Source: Anthostomella pinea (taxonomy: Eukaryota > Ascomycota > Sordariomycetes > Xylariales > Xylariaceae). From it: a DNA stretch of 64,000 bases. The stretch covers positions 3,286,001 to 3,350,000 of the forward strand of contig CAUWAG010000020.1 of assembly GCA_963556695.1 (NCBI GenBank), in the 5' to 3' direction. Positions 32,600-43,121 of the stretch are shown here, piece by piece (position 1 is the stretch's first letter; each line of letters starts with the position of its first letter). Below the pieces are notes generated by a model. The model made no database searches, was not told the origin of the DNA, and saw only the letters and a list, made by a program, of their open reading frames with translations. The position numbers and the translations under genes were made by a program.

Positions 32600-35500
32600 A
32601 ACACATCGACACGGGCATCTAGTCATCCATTCTATGAATACAGTAGGAGGACAAAAGAGTGCAGGCCTTACAGAGTTAGCCATTAACCTGGCTGACTACA
32701 AAGGAGAACAAGCAGACATCATTCTGATGTAAGAGCCCTGGGTTGGCATACCCCCAGGCAGGAGAATGGGAGTAAAGACACACCCTAATTACAATATATA
32801 CTCCCCAGTGGATTCCTGGGACAGCGATAGTACACGGCCCAGATCTCTCATTTATGTAAGAAAACACCTTTAAGTGGATTAATTTTGGCCCTATGCTACA
32901 CAAGACATCACCTGGGTCAAGGTATAAGGCATTACATTTGTCAGTGTCTACCGGCCATGTGACAACCCACAGGAAGTGGATGATATTCTGGAAGTATGGA
33001 CTCCACCTTTTGGCTGCGTTATAGCTGGAGATTTCAATGCTGGCGACACATCCTGGGACTTGAGCAATCCAGGATATCATGGTGGTGTCATACTTGCACA
33101 GACTATGGCAGACCACGGACTGGATCTGATTTCTGAACCAGATGTCCCAACACATGATGACAGAAATGTACTAGATCTGGTGTTCTCAGATATCCCCATG
33201 GCTGAAGCCTCAGTCAATGATACACTTCAGTGCACCTCAGATCATGAGACATTACGAATAGTTGTCCCAATTCAGGGAAATCTAGACCGAGTCCCTAAGA
33301 CCAATCATTGGATAGTACCGGACGATAAACTACAAGAGCTGGCAGACAATGTCCAAACCAGGATCCATGAACTCCCCCGGCTGGGTGTATCCCCTGGCCA
33401 GGTAGATGCCTTTACACAAAGCTTGATCAACATGATCCAAGGCTGTATCAGAACAGTGAGCAAAAAGCCCCATCAATCTAGGCCCACTGCTTGATGGAAT
33501 GATGACTACAAAGCAGCTGTTCAGACATACAGGGCCCTTTCTAAACAGACTATAAACCAAGAAAGGCAGAATTCAGCCCGACAGGAATTTTGCCACGTGG
33601 TTCGGAAAGCTAGGAGAGAATACTGGCAGACTCTAATTGATTCAGCAACTGAGCCAAAGGACCTATACAGAATCGTCTCTTGGCACAAGTTATCAGCAGG
33701 ATTGCGTTCCCCTCTAATTATCATAGGAGACCAAATATTCGAGTCATAAAAGAGCAAGGCAAATACATTACACTCAGCCACGCTTGAACGAAGTACCTCA
33801 GATAACGATATCATCGACCCCTGGTCCGCTCAGATCACACAAACCAAGCCATATATCCCCCTTGAATACCATGTCGGACTGGAAGAGGCTGAAGGGTGCA
33901 CTTTAGAGACCAAGAGCAACTCCCCGGGAATAGATACTGTCAAGGCTTAGACGAACAAAGATTGGCCGGTGGGTAGATTGACACTGATATTGCTATCCTA
34001 TGTACTAGTGGTAGAGTACAAGACGAGAGACGAAGAGAAAAAAGAAGAAACAAGCAAAGAGACGTTTCACGAGCCAACTATATAGAATCTCGGACAGAGA
34101 TTCCATCTCGTTCCACGATGTTCTACGCGTGCTTCCAAACTATTCTAGATCGTTCCATGACAGATACCCTCACAGTACGGATTCTGAAAGCTTGCTGGCC
34201 ATTCATTGGGGAACATATCAGAGCCCTTTTCCAGACCTGTCTACAGATTGGACACCACCCTAAACCATTCAAAGTAGCTGAGGTGGTGATGATCCCAAAA
34301 CCAGGAAAGAAAGACTACTCCAATCCCAGGGCCTACAGACCAATATCGCTATTGTCGTGTCTTGGCAAAGGCCTAGAACGACTCATTACGAAAAGAATTA
34401 CCTGGTTTGTTGTCAAACTTGAAATTCTAGCTCCATAATATTTTGGAGCTCTACCAAAGCGCTCTGCCACTGACCTGGTAGCTGCACTCATACACAATAT
34501 TGAGCAGGCCCTCGACCAAGGCCTCGTTGCAACAGTAGTCACGTCAGATATGAAAGGGGCCTTTGATGCTGCCCTAATGGGACGGCTGGTGGTTCGCATG
34601 AGAGAACAGGGCTGGCCGGGCTTTCTTATAAGATGGGTCTAGTCATTCATGTCTGAGCGGTCCGCAAAGGTTCAGTTTGAAGGTATTGTGACCGATATTA
34701 AAGCTCTCACTTGTGGGCTACCACAAGGCTCACCAGCTTCTCCAATCCTTTATATGCTATATACAGAGCCAATCTGTGCCCAACTTGGTATGAAAAAGAG
34801 ACGCTTTGGATATGCAGACAACCTAGCGACTCTCTTTATTAAAAAGAACCTTAAGAAAACAGCTACAAAGGCTTCTAAAAATCTTTACTTGTTTAGTCAA
34901 TAGGGACATAACAACGCTATTGAATTTGACCCTGACAAAACCGAGATCATGTACTTCTTAAGGAAAAAGAACTCAGACAACCCTCCAGTCCGCCACGGGA
35001 CAATGAACAAAACAGCAAAGGACTCCATGCGATGGCTGGATGTCTTTTTGGATAAAAAACTAAATTTCAAAAATCACGTTTCCTACTGGGAGAAAGCTAA
35101 TAAGGTAGCAAATCACTTTCGAGGACTATGCAACACAGTCAAAAGACTTCCAGTAAAGTCAACCAAGAGGGCTGTGAAAGCTTGTGTTATTCTTATTCTT
35201 GCACACGGCCTAGAGGCCTGGTACCCAGGAATTGAGAAAGTCGGGAGCTTAGGTGGGACATCAGCATGTCGCATTAAGGGGCTTCTTGGAACAATAGATG
35301 CCGTACTACGAACAGCGACCAGAGCTATCTTGCCAGTCTGGAAAACACACCCTGGACATATCCTACACTTTGAATTGCAGATTCCCCCAGCAGGAGTTCT
35401 TGCAGAATCAATAAGACGACGTCACGGCCTCTGACTAGGACGAATAGACCAGAGACACCTTCTTGTTGGCAGGCTCCAAATATAAGCTCGCAAGAATCCA

Positions 35501-36499
35501 ACAAGGCTACAAAGGAGCTTCCAGCTAGTCCCTGACTTCCAGAGACCAATACTTACCAGGCCATCATGGAAAAAGCCCCTAATCCACAAAGACAAAGACA
35601 AAAAAACAGAGCTCTTCAAGCAATGACTACAAGAGAGAAACATGAACACTGACCTTGTCATCTATTCAGATGGATCACAGTTAGACGACCAAGGCATAAC
35701 CCGCACTGGATGGGGTTATACCATCAGGAAAGGCGGCACTACACAAGAAGTATACCAGAGAAAGGGCAGACTTCTCCAAGCAGAAGTAATAGATGCTGAA
35801 GTCCATGGTGCTCTCCAAGGTCTTGCAGCAGCCAGGGCAATTGGACACAGAAAACAGCTATATGTCTGCCTGGACAACACGTTAGTGGTAGATGGGCTCA
35901 ATAAGACTCCACCCGAGACATCACAGAACATTTTTTTACGATTTCAAGAACTTGCCACAGCACACATTCCTGGAGTGACCGTCATGTGGATTCCTGGACA
36001 CAGAGATATTGATAGCAACGAAGCTGTCAACACACTAGCAAAAAAGGGTGCCATGCTAGAAACAGACACGATAAACCTTCCTATAATCTCTTAGGTCAAG
36101 AGAGATCTCAAAAAAAAGGGCAGAAAAGAGTTCAACTAATGGTAAAAAGACCAATCAGAACCTAAATATCAAGAAATATACTCATATACAGTAACTAAAA
36201 GAGACCTTATATCTTTTAAGAGGAGTACTTTACACAGACTTCTAGCGGCCAGATCTGGACATGGCGACTTTGCCAGATACTATGAACGCTTTGGGCATAC
36301 AGACTCGAATGATCACTGCAGTTGTGGTGAGAAGAAAACACCACAATATATTTTCTTTTGTAAAAGACTGGGGAAAAACTGGCTGCTGCCTAGGTACTCG
36401 CCTAGGACAGCTTGTTTACAATACTTAGGGGAGAGGAGCACAGAATGGGCAAAATTCGTAAAGAAGAGCAAGTTCTTTTCAACAATCTGCCCCCGATAG
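32600..36499 (+). pseudogene. LINE ORF2: endonuclease, reverse transcriptase, RNase H
   Basis: A single frame with many stops. The endonuclease (APE-type) includes EPWVG near 32735, VIAGDFNAGDTSWD near 33020 and SDHETLRIV near 33240. Reverse transcriptase includes PKPGKKDYSNPRAYRPISLL near 34300, GLPQGSPASPILY near 34718, and the catalytic box as YADN at 34811-34822 where YADD is expected. RNase H starts DLVIYSDGSQ near 35654 and contains PGHRDIDSNE near 35995. A Cys/His motif (HCSCGEKKTPQYIFFC) lies near 36320. The YADD-to-YADN change (GAC to AAC) is RIP-type and removes a metal-binding Asp. The solo LTR at 33938-34162 separates the endonuclease linker from RT. Confidence 0.92.
33938..34162. 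mobile_element. solo LTR, family A, copy 2 (225 bp)
   Basis: Same sequence family as 9469-9693, starting TGTCAAGGCTTAGAC and ending TTCCATGACA. It is flanked by the 5-bp target duplication GATAC (33933-33937 and 34163-34167). It sits inside LINE ORF2; removing LTR plus one GATAC (230 nt) puts the two ORF2 halves in frame. It differs from copy 1 at four transition sites. Confidence 0.94.
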
Positions 36500-36697
36500 A
36501 TAGCTTTTCTTGAAAGACCAGATGGATGACACCAAGGTCATACCGCCGCAACAACGGGGATGGGCCCGTGAGCGGGACTGACTGTACTTATTATCTTGAG
36601 ACCTCCACAACCCTGCGATGCAGAGGCTCTGGGAGGCGTGGTTTGCACTACTGAGGAGCTACCCCCCACGTTAAATACAAAACAAACAAACAAAACA

Positions 36698-36864
36698 AAC
36701 TCCGCGGCGACACAAGCGTGAACTCTGATATCGGGTTCACGGACTTGCGCCCACGAGAAGTCCGCTGCCATGGAGTAATCTAAATCCCTGACGAGTGCCA
36801 GGACGTCTCTTCCGTTCTTCACGACCAACTCAAGCACTCTCGTCTTGATAGGTACACCGTTCAT
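36698..36864 (-). pseudogene. small minus-strand frame interrupted by the LINE
   Basis: On the minus strand an ATG at 36864 opens a frame (MNGVPIKTRVLELVVKNG...) that runs into the LINE at its right target duplication. Across the LINE the frame would continue at 30282 and end near 30189, giving about 77 codons in total. Codon use looks plausible, but I recognise no family. It could equally be part of a larger spliced gene, or chance. I list it because the LINE would have disrupted it. Confidence 0.3.
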
Positions 36865-37023
36865 CTTACCTTGGTATCCATCTTGTCTAAAGAATTGGTA
36901 TCGACGCAATCATGTCCGTAAGTGTAATGCGCAGTCGATAGGGGCTCCATTCTCTGAGACGAACAGCCAAACTATTTCGTCTATCGGGCACAACCTGCTA
37001 CGCCTCCAGCCACGGTTCCCGAC

Positions 37024-37341
37024 ATGCCGCCGAGATGCTTTCGCTGCAACTCGCTCAGCTCCTCCTTCACTACTAAAACGTCCAATCGTAACGGCAACGC
37101 GGGGCGTCCATACTTCAAATGCGTGCCATGCAACAAGTTTCTCGTCTTCGCCGACGCCCGTGGCAATCATCCGACGAATCCACGCTGCCACTGCGGACAT
37201 CCGAGTAAGCGCCAGGCAGCTGGAAACGCCAAGCGAGTACCAGGGAGGTTGCATTTGGTTTGCAGTCTTGGGACATGCAATTTCTTCGCTCAATACAAAA
37301 GCATCCCGATGGAAGAGACGTCGTCGTCGAGGACACATTGA
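37024..37341 (+). CDS. small protein with two GRF-like zinc ribbons
   Basis: An intronless 105-codon frame. The protein begins MPPRCFRCNSLSSSF and has two Cys/His ribbons: CFRC...CVPC with YFKCVPCNKFLVFAD (about residues 5-45), and CHCG...C...C with HLVCSLGTCNFF (about 60-90). This is the pattern of the fungal GRF-like zinc-ribbon family, which otherwise occurs fused to nucleases, helicases or topoisomerases and binds single-stranded nucleic acid. Small stand-alone forms are common in Sordariomycetes but their role is unknown. It lies 0.3 kb right of the LINE, so its promoter may have been affected by that insertion. Confidence 0.7.
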   Translation: MPPRCFRCNSLSSSFTTKTSNRNGNAGRPYFKCVPCNKFLVFADARGNHPTNPRCHCGHPSKRQAAGNAKRVPGRLHLVCSLGTCNFFAQYKSIPMEETSSSRTH

Positions 37342-38585
37342 TAGATGGATTGGCAAGGCTTTCCATAATCTGATGGCTGTTCAGTGGGCGCCCAAGTGTC
37401 AAAGGCGGAAGTCGCTTCATGTATCATGCCCATCGGGAACGAGATAATTTCATTGATATCCAGGGGTTCTGATTTTGGCATACACTATGGGGTAACTCGC
37501 GCTTCCAGAGGCCTGTCTCACTTTCTTCGTGTCCGAGTCACGTACATCTGTCCTTGGCTTCAGCTATCAATTTTAACTAATAGCCGTGACATTCAGACAT
37601 CTCAGACGAAAAACATGAATTCAAGCGGTGTAAACTCCTCACATATGTCCTCCATGTGAAAGTAAAGACCTCCACCCAATCAACCGTCGACACTCCATCC
37701 AAGCTACCTGGTGAACGTGACCATATGAGGAGAAGGGACTACATATCCTCAAGCAGCCATACGGCTAAACCTCACCGGGCGATGAGTTCGATAATCCCAC
37801 CGCTCGGGATTGGGGCCGCGGTGTAAGCGCAGTTCTCCCCTCTGCGCTAGACGCTTGGGAACCTTTCCTCTCTGGCTCTGATCGTACACTATGAATAGGT
37901 GGCCTTCATACTCATAGCGCGAGCTGGTGGTACTCATATAGACCGTTAAGTGCGGGTCTGTACGGACCATTCGGCGGCCTGACCTGGAACGAGTATGTGT
38001 GGTGTCGTGGTCGACGTGACTGGATCGGATTAGATCATAAGATGGTAATGTCACGAGGAGAGAGCAGCATACCGCATCCATAGATAAGGGGTGTCAGCGA
38101 TAATACAAGCCTGTCGACCGGCATTCTCACACCCATCGGTCCTTGCCGGAAGTTTCGTCACACTGCACAACCAGATGATCTGCACATCGCAAAAAAGAGA
38201 AGAATATGTCAGTCAATGTACAGCAGCTTCAACGGTCCAGATTGTCATCATAGGTACCTTCGGATCGCGCAGGGTTCCAGATCCAGTAACACGATAGGGT
38301 GGTTCGTTGTTTGCTCTTCCAACCATGGCTGCTGCAGGTTCTGGGCTTCGGGTTGAAAGAATGTGAAGAGGAAGAAGCAGATAGATGACAAGTAGACTTG
38401 GAGGGTTTGGTGAAGGCGAGATTGGCTTTGATGCCGTGGTGAGTTTGAACTGAATTCTTACTCAAGGAAGCACCTGTATCTACCTATATATATATACATC
38501 CTCCGCCTGCTCTGGGGGGCTGGGACTTTGCTGCTCTCAAACCCTTGATAGCTTATGGGGTTGATCGGCCGAATAGGAAGCAGAT
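37342..38585. other. intergenic region, no gene recognised
   Basis: Short open frames only, with no family motifs on either strand. A TA-repeat (TATATATATA) lies near 38490. The right end leads into the repeated flank of the second pogo element. Confidence 0.4.
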
Positions 38586-38712
38586 AAGCGCAGGCCAAAC
38601 CCATGTTGGTGATGAATATGTCAGTCTCGGCCTGATGATGGGTTCCTTTCCTGCGTGGTGGCCATTGAAGCCCCCCTGACATGGCGTCGATTGTCCAGAT
38701 TGGAAACAGATA
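38586..38712. repeat. direct repeat flanking pogo element 2, left copy
   Basis: TAAGCGCAGG at 38586, followed by a TTGGTGATGA block and CTCGGCCTGATGATGG...TTCCTTTCCTG, recurs in the same orientation directly right of the transposon at 41041-41140 (TAAGCGCAGG, CTGGTGATGA, CTCGGCCTGATGATGG, TTCCTTTCCTG). The repeats are about 100 bp long and imperfect. Confidence 0.75.
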
Positions 38713-39014
38713 CCATGGTCCACCCACCACTCGGCCACCCCCACCACTCGGACTACCAAAACTGCTGTAGCCCCCTATTAAGTCAACATGTTCACTTATA
38801 CCGAATCCAGCCGTTTCTGAAGGTATTCACACCGTAGTTAGTTCACTGAATAGCCCTTTTTGGGGGGTTTATCCCAATCTAGATCAATCTGGCTAGACCC
38901 GGCGATAAGGGGGTCCCCCGCCCGTGATTTCTACCCCTTATAAGCGCAAATTTGCCCTTCATAGAGCAGTTGTCTTCTTCTTTCGTATGCAATGCAGTAT
39001 TGTGACTCTCAAAA

Positions 39015-40888
39015 TGCCTTTTTATACGGAGGATATTATGGCAGATGCCATATTAGATGTTACATATAACAAGCTGCCAGTCCGAAAGTCCGCTCAGAAA
39101 TGGGATATCCCTAAGCAGATATTATTGGACCACATTAACAGCAAAACCTCAAAAAAAGAGACTCAGTAGTCAAAAAGAAGACTATCCAAAGAGCAAGAAA
39201 CACGCCTAGCCCAATGGATTCCTCGTCAGGAATCATTGGGGCTCGCCCTATCGTATAGTGCCGTCAAGGCTATTATTCAGGCTATCTCGAAGTTGAATGG
39301 CATCACTAAAACCGTTAGAAAGAACTGGATGAATGGATTTCTTTGCCATAACCTAGAAATCAAGAGGAAAAGATCTCCAGGTCCAGTGATTCCTTAAGGA
39401 GTTTAGAGAGGTCGCCTCCTGGCATTATATATGCACTGATAATGGGTGGACGGATAACACAGTTGTGACGAGCCGTCTAACCTATAAGGCTAAAGGGTTC
39501 TATAGGGTTTATGTTCTGAGGTAAGTCAACACAAAAGACGATAGAGGCTTCTGTCAACTAGAAGACACTCAGATACTGGGGCTTGGTCTGAACTGGGTTC
39601 ACTGAATAGTCGAGTCGTCAGGAGATTTCTCCCACCTTAGGGTTGGCTAAGATGCTTAGATTGATCACTGAGGTAGAGACTGTCTATCTGTCTAGCTAGG
39701 AAATGTCCATCCTTATATATCCAATCTCTCCCTCACTGATGGGGTGGATATGTTGGATAACCTTGCTATCCAAGCTATCTATCACGTGATGTCTTGATCA
39801 CGTGACCTAGACGTTTCCTTAGCCCGTGCGTTCTCCCGGGTTCTTCCAGTTACTGTCCATCTTGTTGGGCCTGCCAGCGGGCCTCATTCCCTGTACGCCT
39901 CGTTGGTTCGTAACAACAGTCGCCGTGGAGTGGCTAGAGAGTATTTTCATCCCTTAAGCCAACCAGACACAAGAAGATGACAAACCTGAAGCGGTATCCC
40001 TGCTCCTTAATGGGCACGGGAGCCATACCTCTGTGAGTACTAATTCCCTTAATTTTCTCTATTTTGTTCCGCTTGGAATTGATAGATGTATAGCTAACCC
40101 TGGCGGTAGGATGAATTCATGACGATGTGCTTCCTGAACAATATACAGCTATATTTTCTGCCAGCACACACCTCCCACGGGCTTCAACCACTTGATAACA
40201 GCCCCTTGAACGCCGTAAAGACTGCTTACCGCAAGTATATCGCTCAGTTAGTTACTCTAATTGATGCTGCCCCTATGGACAAGATCAATTTCATTAGATG
40301 CTATGTCAAGGCGCGGAATGATGGACTGACAGTCAAAAATTGTCAGGCTGGCTTTAGAACTACTAGAAACTGGCCTATTAGCCACAGAAAGGCGTTGGCG
40401 TACCCAGAAATCCAAAGGCACAAGGCCGCTACCCCTGGGCCTGAACAGGTCAAAAATTCTGAACCTAAAGACCTCCGGACGCCCGAGAATAGCCGGCAGA
40501 TCATAAATATAAGGAAAACAAGTCCCCAACCACTCGGCTAAAGCTACACAAGGTTGCCACTACTTTTGAGAAATAATCAGCAGAGATGGTGTTAAAGAAC
40601 CAGAAGATCGAGAGTTTGAAGGCAGAACTGGAGCATATGCACCCTAAAAAGCACAGAGAGATTTCTAACCTGAATAAACGGTTCAAGAGTATCCCAGAGA
40701 TACTGGCAGTCAGTGAAGAGCAGCCTCAAAATCGTTGCAGGGCCGTACAGCCAGTGGTTATTAAAGATTTAAGTAATGAGAAAGAAGAGGAGGATAGCCC
40801 AGATTCATTAGAAGAAGAGGAGATTACAGCCCCTGCAGAGACCCGTTCCGGTCGGCTAACTCGCCGCCCAGCTAGATATGATAACTGA
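39015..40888 (+). pseudogene. pogo-like transposase of element 2, decayed
   Basis: Starts at ATG 39015 (MPFYTEDIMADAILDVTYNK). A stop at 39167-39169 and a further one near 39397 break the N-terminal DNA-binding region. The part that should carry the first catalytic Asp is missing, so an internal deletion is likely near 39400. The frame resumes with CTDNGWTDN, is split by the solo LTR, and continues with VAVEWLESIFIP, then NGHGSHTS. A GT-AG intron (from about 40032) leads to PAHTSHGLQPLDN near 40160. The tail is acidic and ends TRRPARYDN, matching the tail of pogo element 3. It is non-functional. Confidence 0.85.
39464..39915. mobile_element. solo LTR, family B (452 bp), in pogo element 2
   Basis: Begins TGTGACGAGCCGTC and ends GGTTCGTAACA (TG...CA). 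It is flanked by the 5-bp duplication ACAGT (39459-39463 and 39916-39920). Removing it rejoins the transposase codons for GWTDN and VAVEWL. It is unrelated by eye to the 225-bp solo LTRs. Two CACGTGA/TCACGTGA-like boxes lie near 39783-39803. Confidence 0.92.
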
Positions 40889-41040
40889 GCGTCCAAAACG
40901 ATAAGAATGATGCGCTTAGCAGCTGAAAACACCATGAATTGACTGATATCGGTGTAAGTGAAGTTGTAGATGTTTACGCGTGTGCCACTAATGTTGGGCG
41001 TCCGAGTGGTGGGGGTGGCCGAGTGGTGAGTGGGGCATGG

Positions 41041-41140
41041 TAAGCGCAGGACAGATGCGTGCTGGTGATGATCCTCGTCAGCCTCGGCCTGATGATGGAT
41101 TCCTTTCCTGTGTGATGGCCCATCGAATCCCTATCAGGGG
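41041..41140. repeat. direct repeat flanking pogo element 2, right copy
   Basis: The partner of 38586-38712, beginning TAAGCGCAGG at the transposon's right TA. See the left copy for the shared blocks. Confidence 0.75.
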
Positions 41141-41211
41141 GAGGATCCGAGCACTTACGACGGCGGTGATTGGTAGTGCCGGGGCAGAAGGTCGTCCAGG
41201 GACCAGGAGGG

Positions 41212-41247
41212 CCAGGTGGACCAGGTGGACCAGGTGGACCAGGTGGA
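41212..41247. repeat. 9-bp tandem repeat, four units
   Basis: Four perfect units of CCAGGTGGA, preceded by diverged units (CCAGGGACC, AGGAGGGCC). Non-coding, about 0.3 kb upstream of the kinase gene. Confidence 0.8.
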
Positions 41248-41532
41248 CCCAGCTGCCAGCGCCCCCAGCTTGCCCAGCTATCACACGCGCGCGTGCTCTG
41301 CTACCGCGATGGACAGCCAATCGCGAGGGTCGAGTCGGCGCGTAAGTGAGTGATACGGTGACACAACCATTGATTTCTCCATGTGAGTTGCGACAGTCGT
41401 TGCAGTTACGGCCAAGGATTAGCAGGCCATCCCACAATACTAAAATTATGGACGATAGGGTCCTGGGGTCGTACCCCTAGAGCGCCATATCCCCTTGCTC
41501 CTACCTACGGGATACTTCCTTCAGCATTTCAG

Positions 41533-43121
41533 ATGAGTCGAGTTTCCAGTCTGCAGAGACTTTTTCCTCTTTGGCAGTCAAAATTTCCCGCCGGGAGACT
41601 TCATCATCATCAGAGACGACTCCAGACCAAGAACACATTGTCTTACCGACCTGTTGACGCTGCAATGTTGAAGTCAATTTCGGAGTCGGGTTCCATCGCA
41701 TCGACAGCAGTCGATGGGCCTCGAGACAATGGTCTAATGATCGAATATGCTCCTTTCGGGCTCGAGAAAGTGTACGATTACGAGCCTGGGGGTCACCATC
41801 CTGTCCACCTGGGCGACGTGCTGCACTCTCGCTATAAGATCATCCATAAGCTGGGAAGCGGCGGATATGCAAATGTCTGGCTTGCCCGAGACATTTGCAG
41901 TGATGTTTCGAAGTACGCGGCTCTCAAAGTCATCATGGCTGAAGGGTCTACGGATGAATGTCCCGAGCTGCGAGTGAACAAGCTGGTAGACTGTGGGCTT
42001 GACACGCTTGAAACGGCCGACTACTTCTGTCTTCCCTTGGACCAATTCAAGGTCGAGGGCCCCAATGGCACACATCTTGTCTTCGCATATCCAGTCTTGG
42101 GACCTCGTGCATCAAGGCTGATCAGCGCTGCCATGTCTGACCATTTCGAAGACTCCATACGGGGGATTTGTCGACAAGTTACGCAGGCCATGGCGGATCT
42201 CCATGCTCGGGGTATCTGTCACGGAGGTAAGTGTGCTTACTTCACAGCGTCCAACCATCCAGATATCAGTTCGCTAACGGGGCCTCGCCAAGATTTCCGG
42301 CCAGCCAACATATTAGCTCGGATATCTAACCTGGATGGACTGTCGGAGGATGAGGTGATGGAAGCTTTCGGGACACCTCAGAGGAACAAGGTCCTCACGA
42401 TATCCGGTGAGGACCACGACCTACCTTCGGCCCCTCAATATCTCGTTTACCCCGTGGACTGGGATTCCGTCGCAACCAATTCCACCCTGATGCGTCTCAT
42501 TTCCGGCAAGGCTTGCATCGTTGATTGGGGCGAGACCTATGACATCGCCTCCCCTCCCGAAGAGCTGGGTGTACCGCGAGTTTACTGCCCACCAGAGTAC
42601 ATGTTGGAAAACAAGATTGGAGTGGATGCGAGCTGTGGGCGCTTGGTTGCACGCTCTTCGAGATCCGCACCGGAAAAAAGCTATTCGACACGTTCGACGA
42701 CGACGTCGACGAACACCTATGCAAGATCGCCATGGTTCTCGGCAAGTTTCCCGAGCCTTGGTGGAATGAGATCTGGGATCAACGCGATCTGTATCTCAAG
42801 GACGATGTAGACGCACTCGATCGGGTGGTGGAGGTACGCGATGCGGGCGCTGCTGCTCCAAGCACGCTGGTCGTTGAGGCTCAAGAGCCGAGATCCATAC
42901 AGGACTCGGTCGCAGGAGGATTGTTCTATAGCCACAAATACGCCCCGGGTGGCATCCACCGAGATATCTCCCAGGAGGAGGTCGAGACTTTCTCGGACCT
43001 TCTTTCGAAGCTACTGCAATACCGTCCCGAGGACCGTCTGTCAGCCAGCCAGGCGCTACAGCACCCCTGGTTTGAGTTGTCACACAATCGATCTGGAGCT
43101 GAAGCTGCTGCGGGCACTTGA
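41533..43121 (+). pseudogene. SRPK-like protein kinase with a frameshift
   Basis: Start ATG at 41533 (MSRVSSLQRLFPLW); the basic N-terminus resembles a mitochondrial presequence. An intron at 42227-42292 is 66 nt and in frame. The SRPK/CLK-like core includes HPVHLGDVLHSRYKIIHKLG, GSGGYANVWLA and ALKV, then HGDFRPANIL in place of the usual HRDxKxxN, VDWGE in place of DFG, and PPEYML. Near 42620-42633 the frame shifts by one base: the upstream frame ends GVDASC while the conserved LWALGCTLFEIRTGKKLFD block continues in another frame to the stop at 43119-43121. The Asp expected just before LW (subdomain IX) falls at the lesion. Downstream coding is otherwise clean (KIAMVLGKFPEPWW...LQHPWF), so a recent mutation or a base-call error are both possible. 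Confidence 0.75.

Larger units (their letters stand above)
30283..36697 (+). mobile_element. full-length Tad-type non-LTR retrotransposon (LINE)
   Basis: Bounded by an 18-bp target-site duplication (30265-30282 and 36698-36715). It has a short 5' UTR, a Gag-like ORF1 (30420-32586), ORF2 with endonuclease, reverse transcriptase and RNase H (about 32600-36499), and a 3' UTR ending in an AAAC-rich tail. Two younger insertions are nested in it: a SINE (31603-32175) and a solo LTR (33938-34162). Subtracting each insertion with its duplication (589 and 230 nt) brings the flanking coding blocks back into the same frame, so the LINE itself carries nonsense and missense changes but, in the blocks I compared, no frameshifts. 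Many stops fit C-to-T or G-to-A changes. The element is dead but structurally complete. Confidence 0.92.
38713..41040 (+). mobile_element. pogo-type DNA transposon 2, with nested solo LTR
   Basis: Terminal inverted repeats of 41 bp (38713-38753 and 41000-41040) with a perfect 29-bp inner part built from two copies of CCACCACTCGG. TA at 38711-38712 and 41041-41042 is the target duplication. Inside are a decayed transposase (39015-40888) and a 452-bp solo LTR (39464-39915). Length without the LTR and its duplication is about 1.87 kb, like Fot1-class elements. It is a different family from the element at 647-2506, judged by its TIRs. Confidence 0.88.

Noticed and set aside
30283..41040. a Starship-type giant element or secondary-metabolite cluster
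   Set aside because: No tyrosine-recombinase captain gene, no cargo pattern, and no polyketide or peptide synthase, terpene cyclase or cluster regulator was seen.
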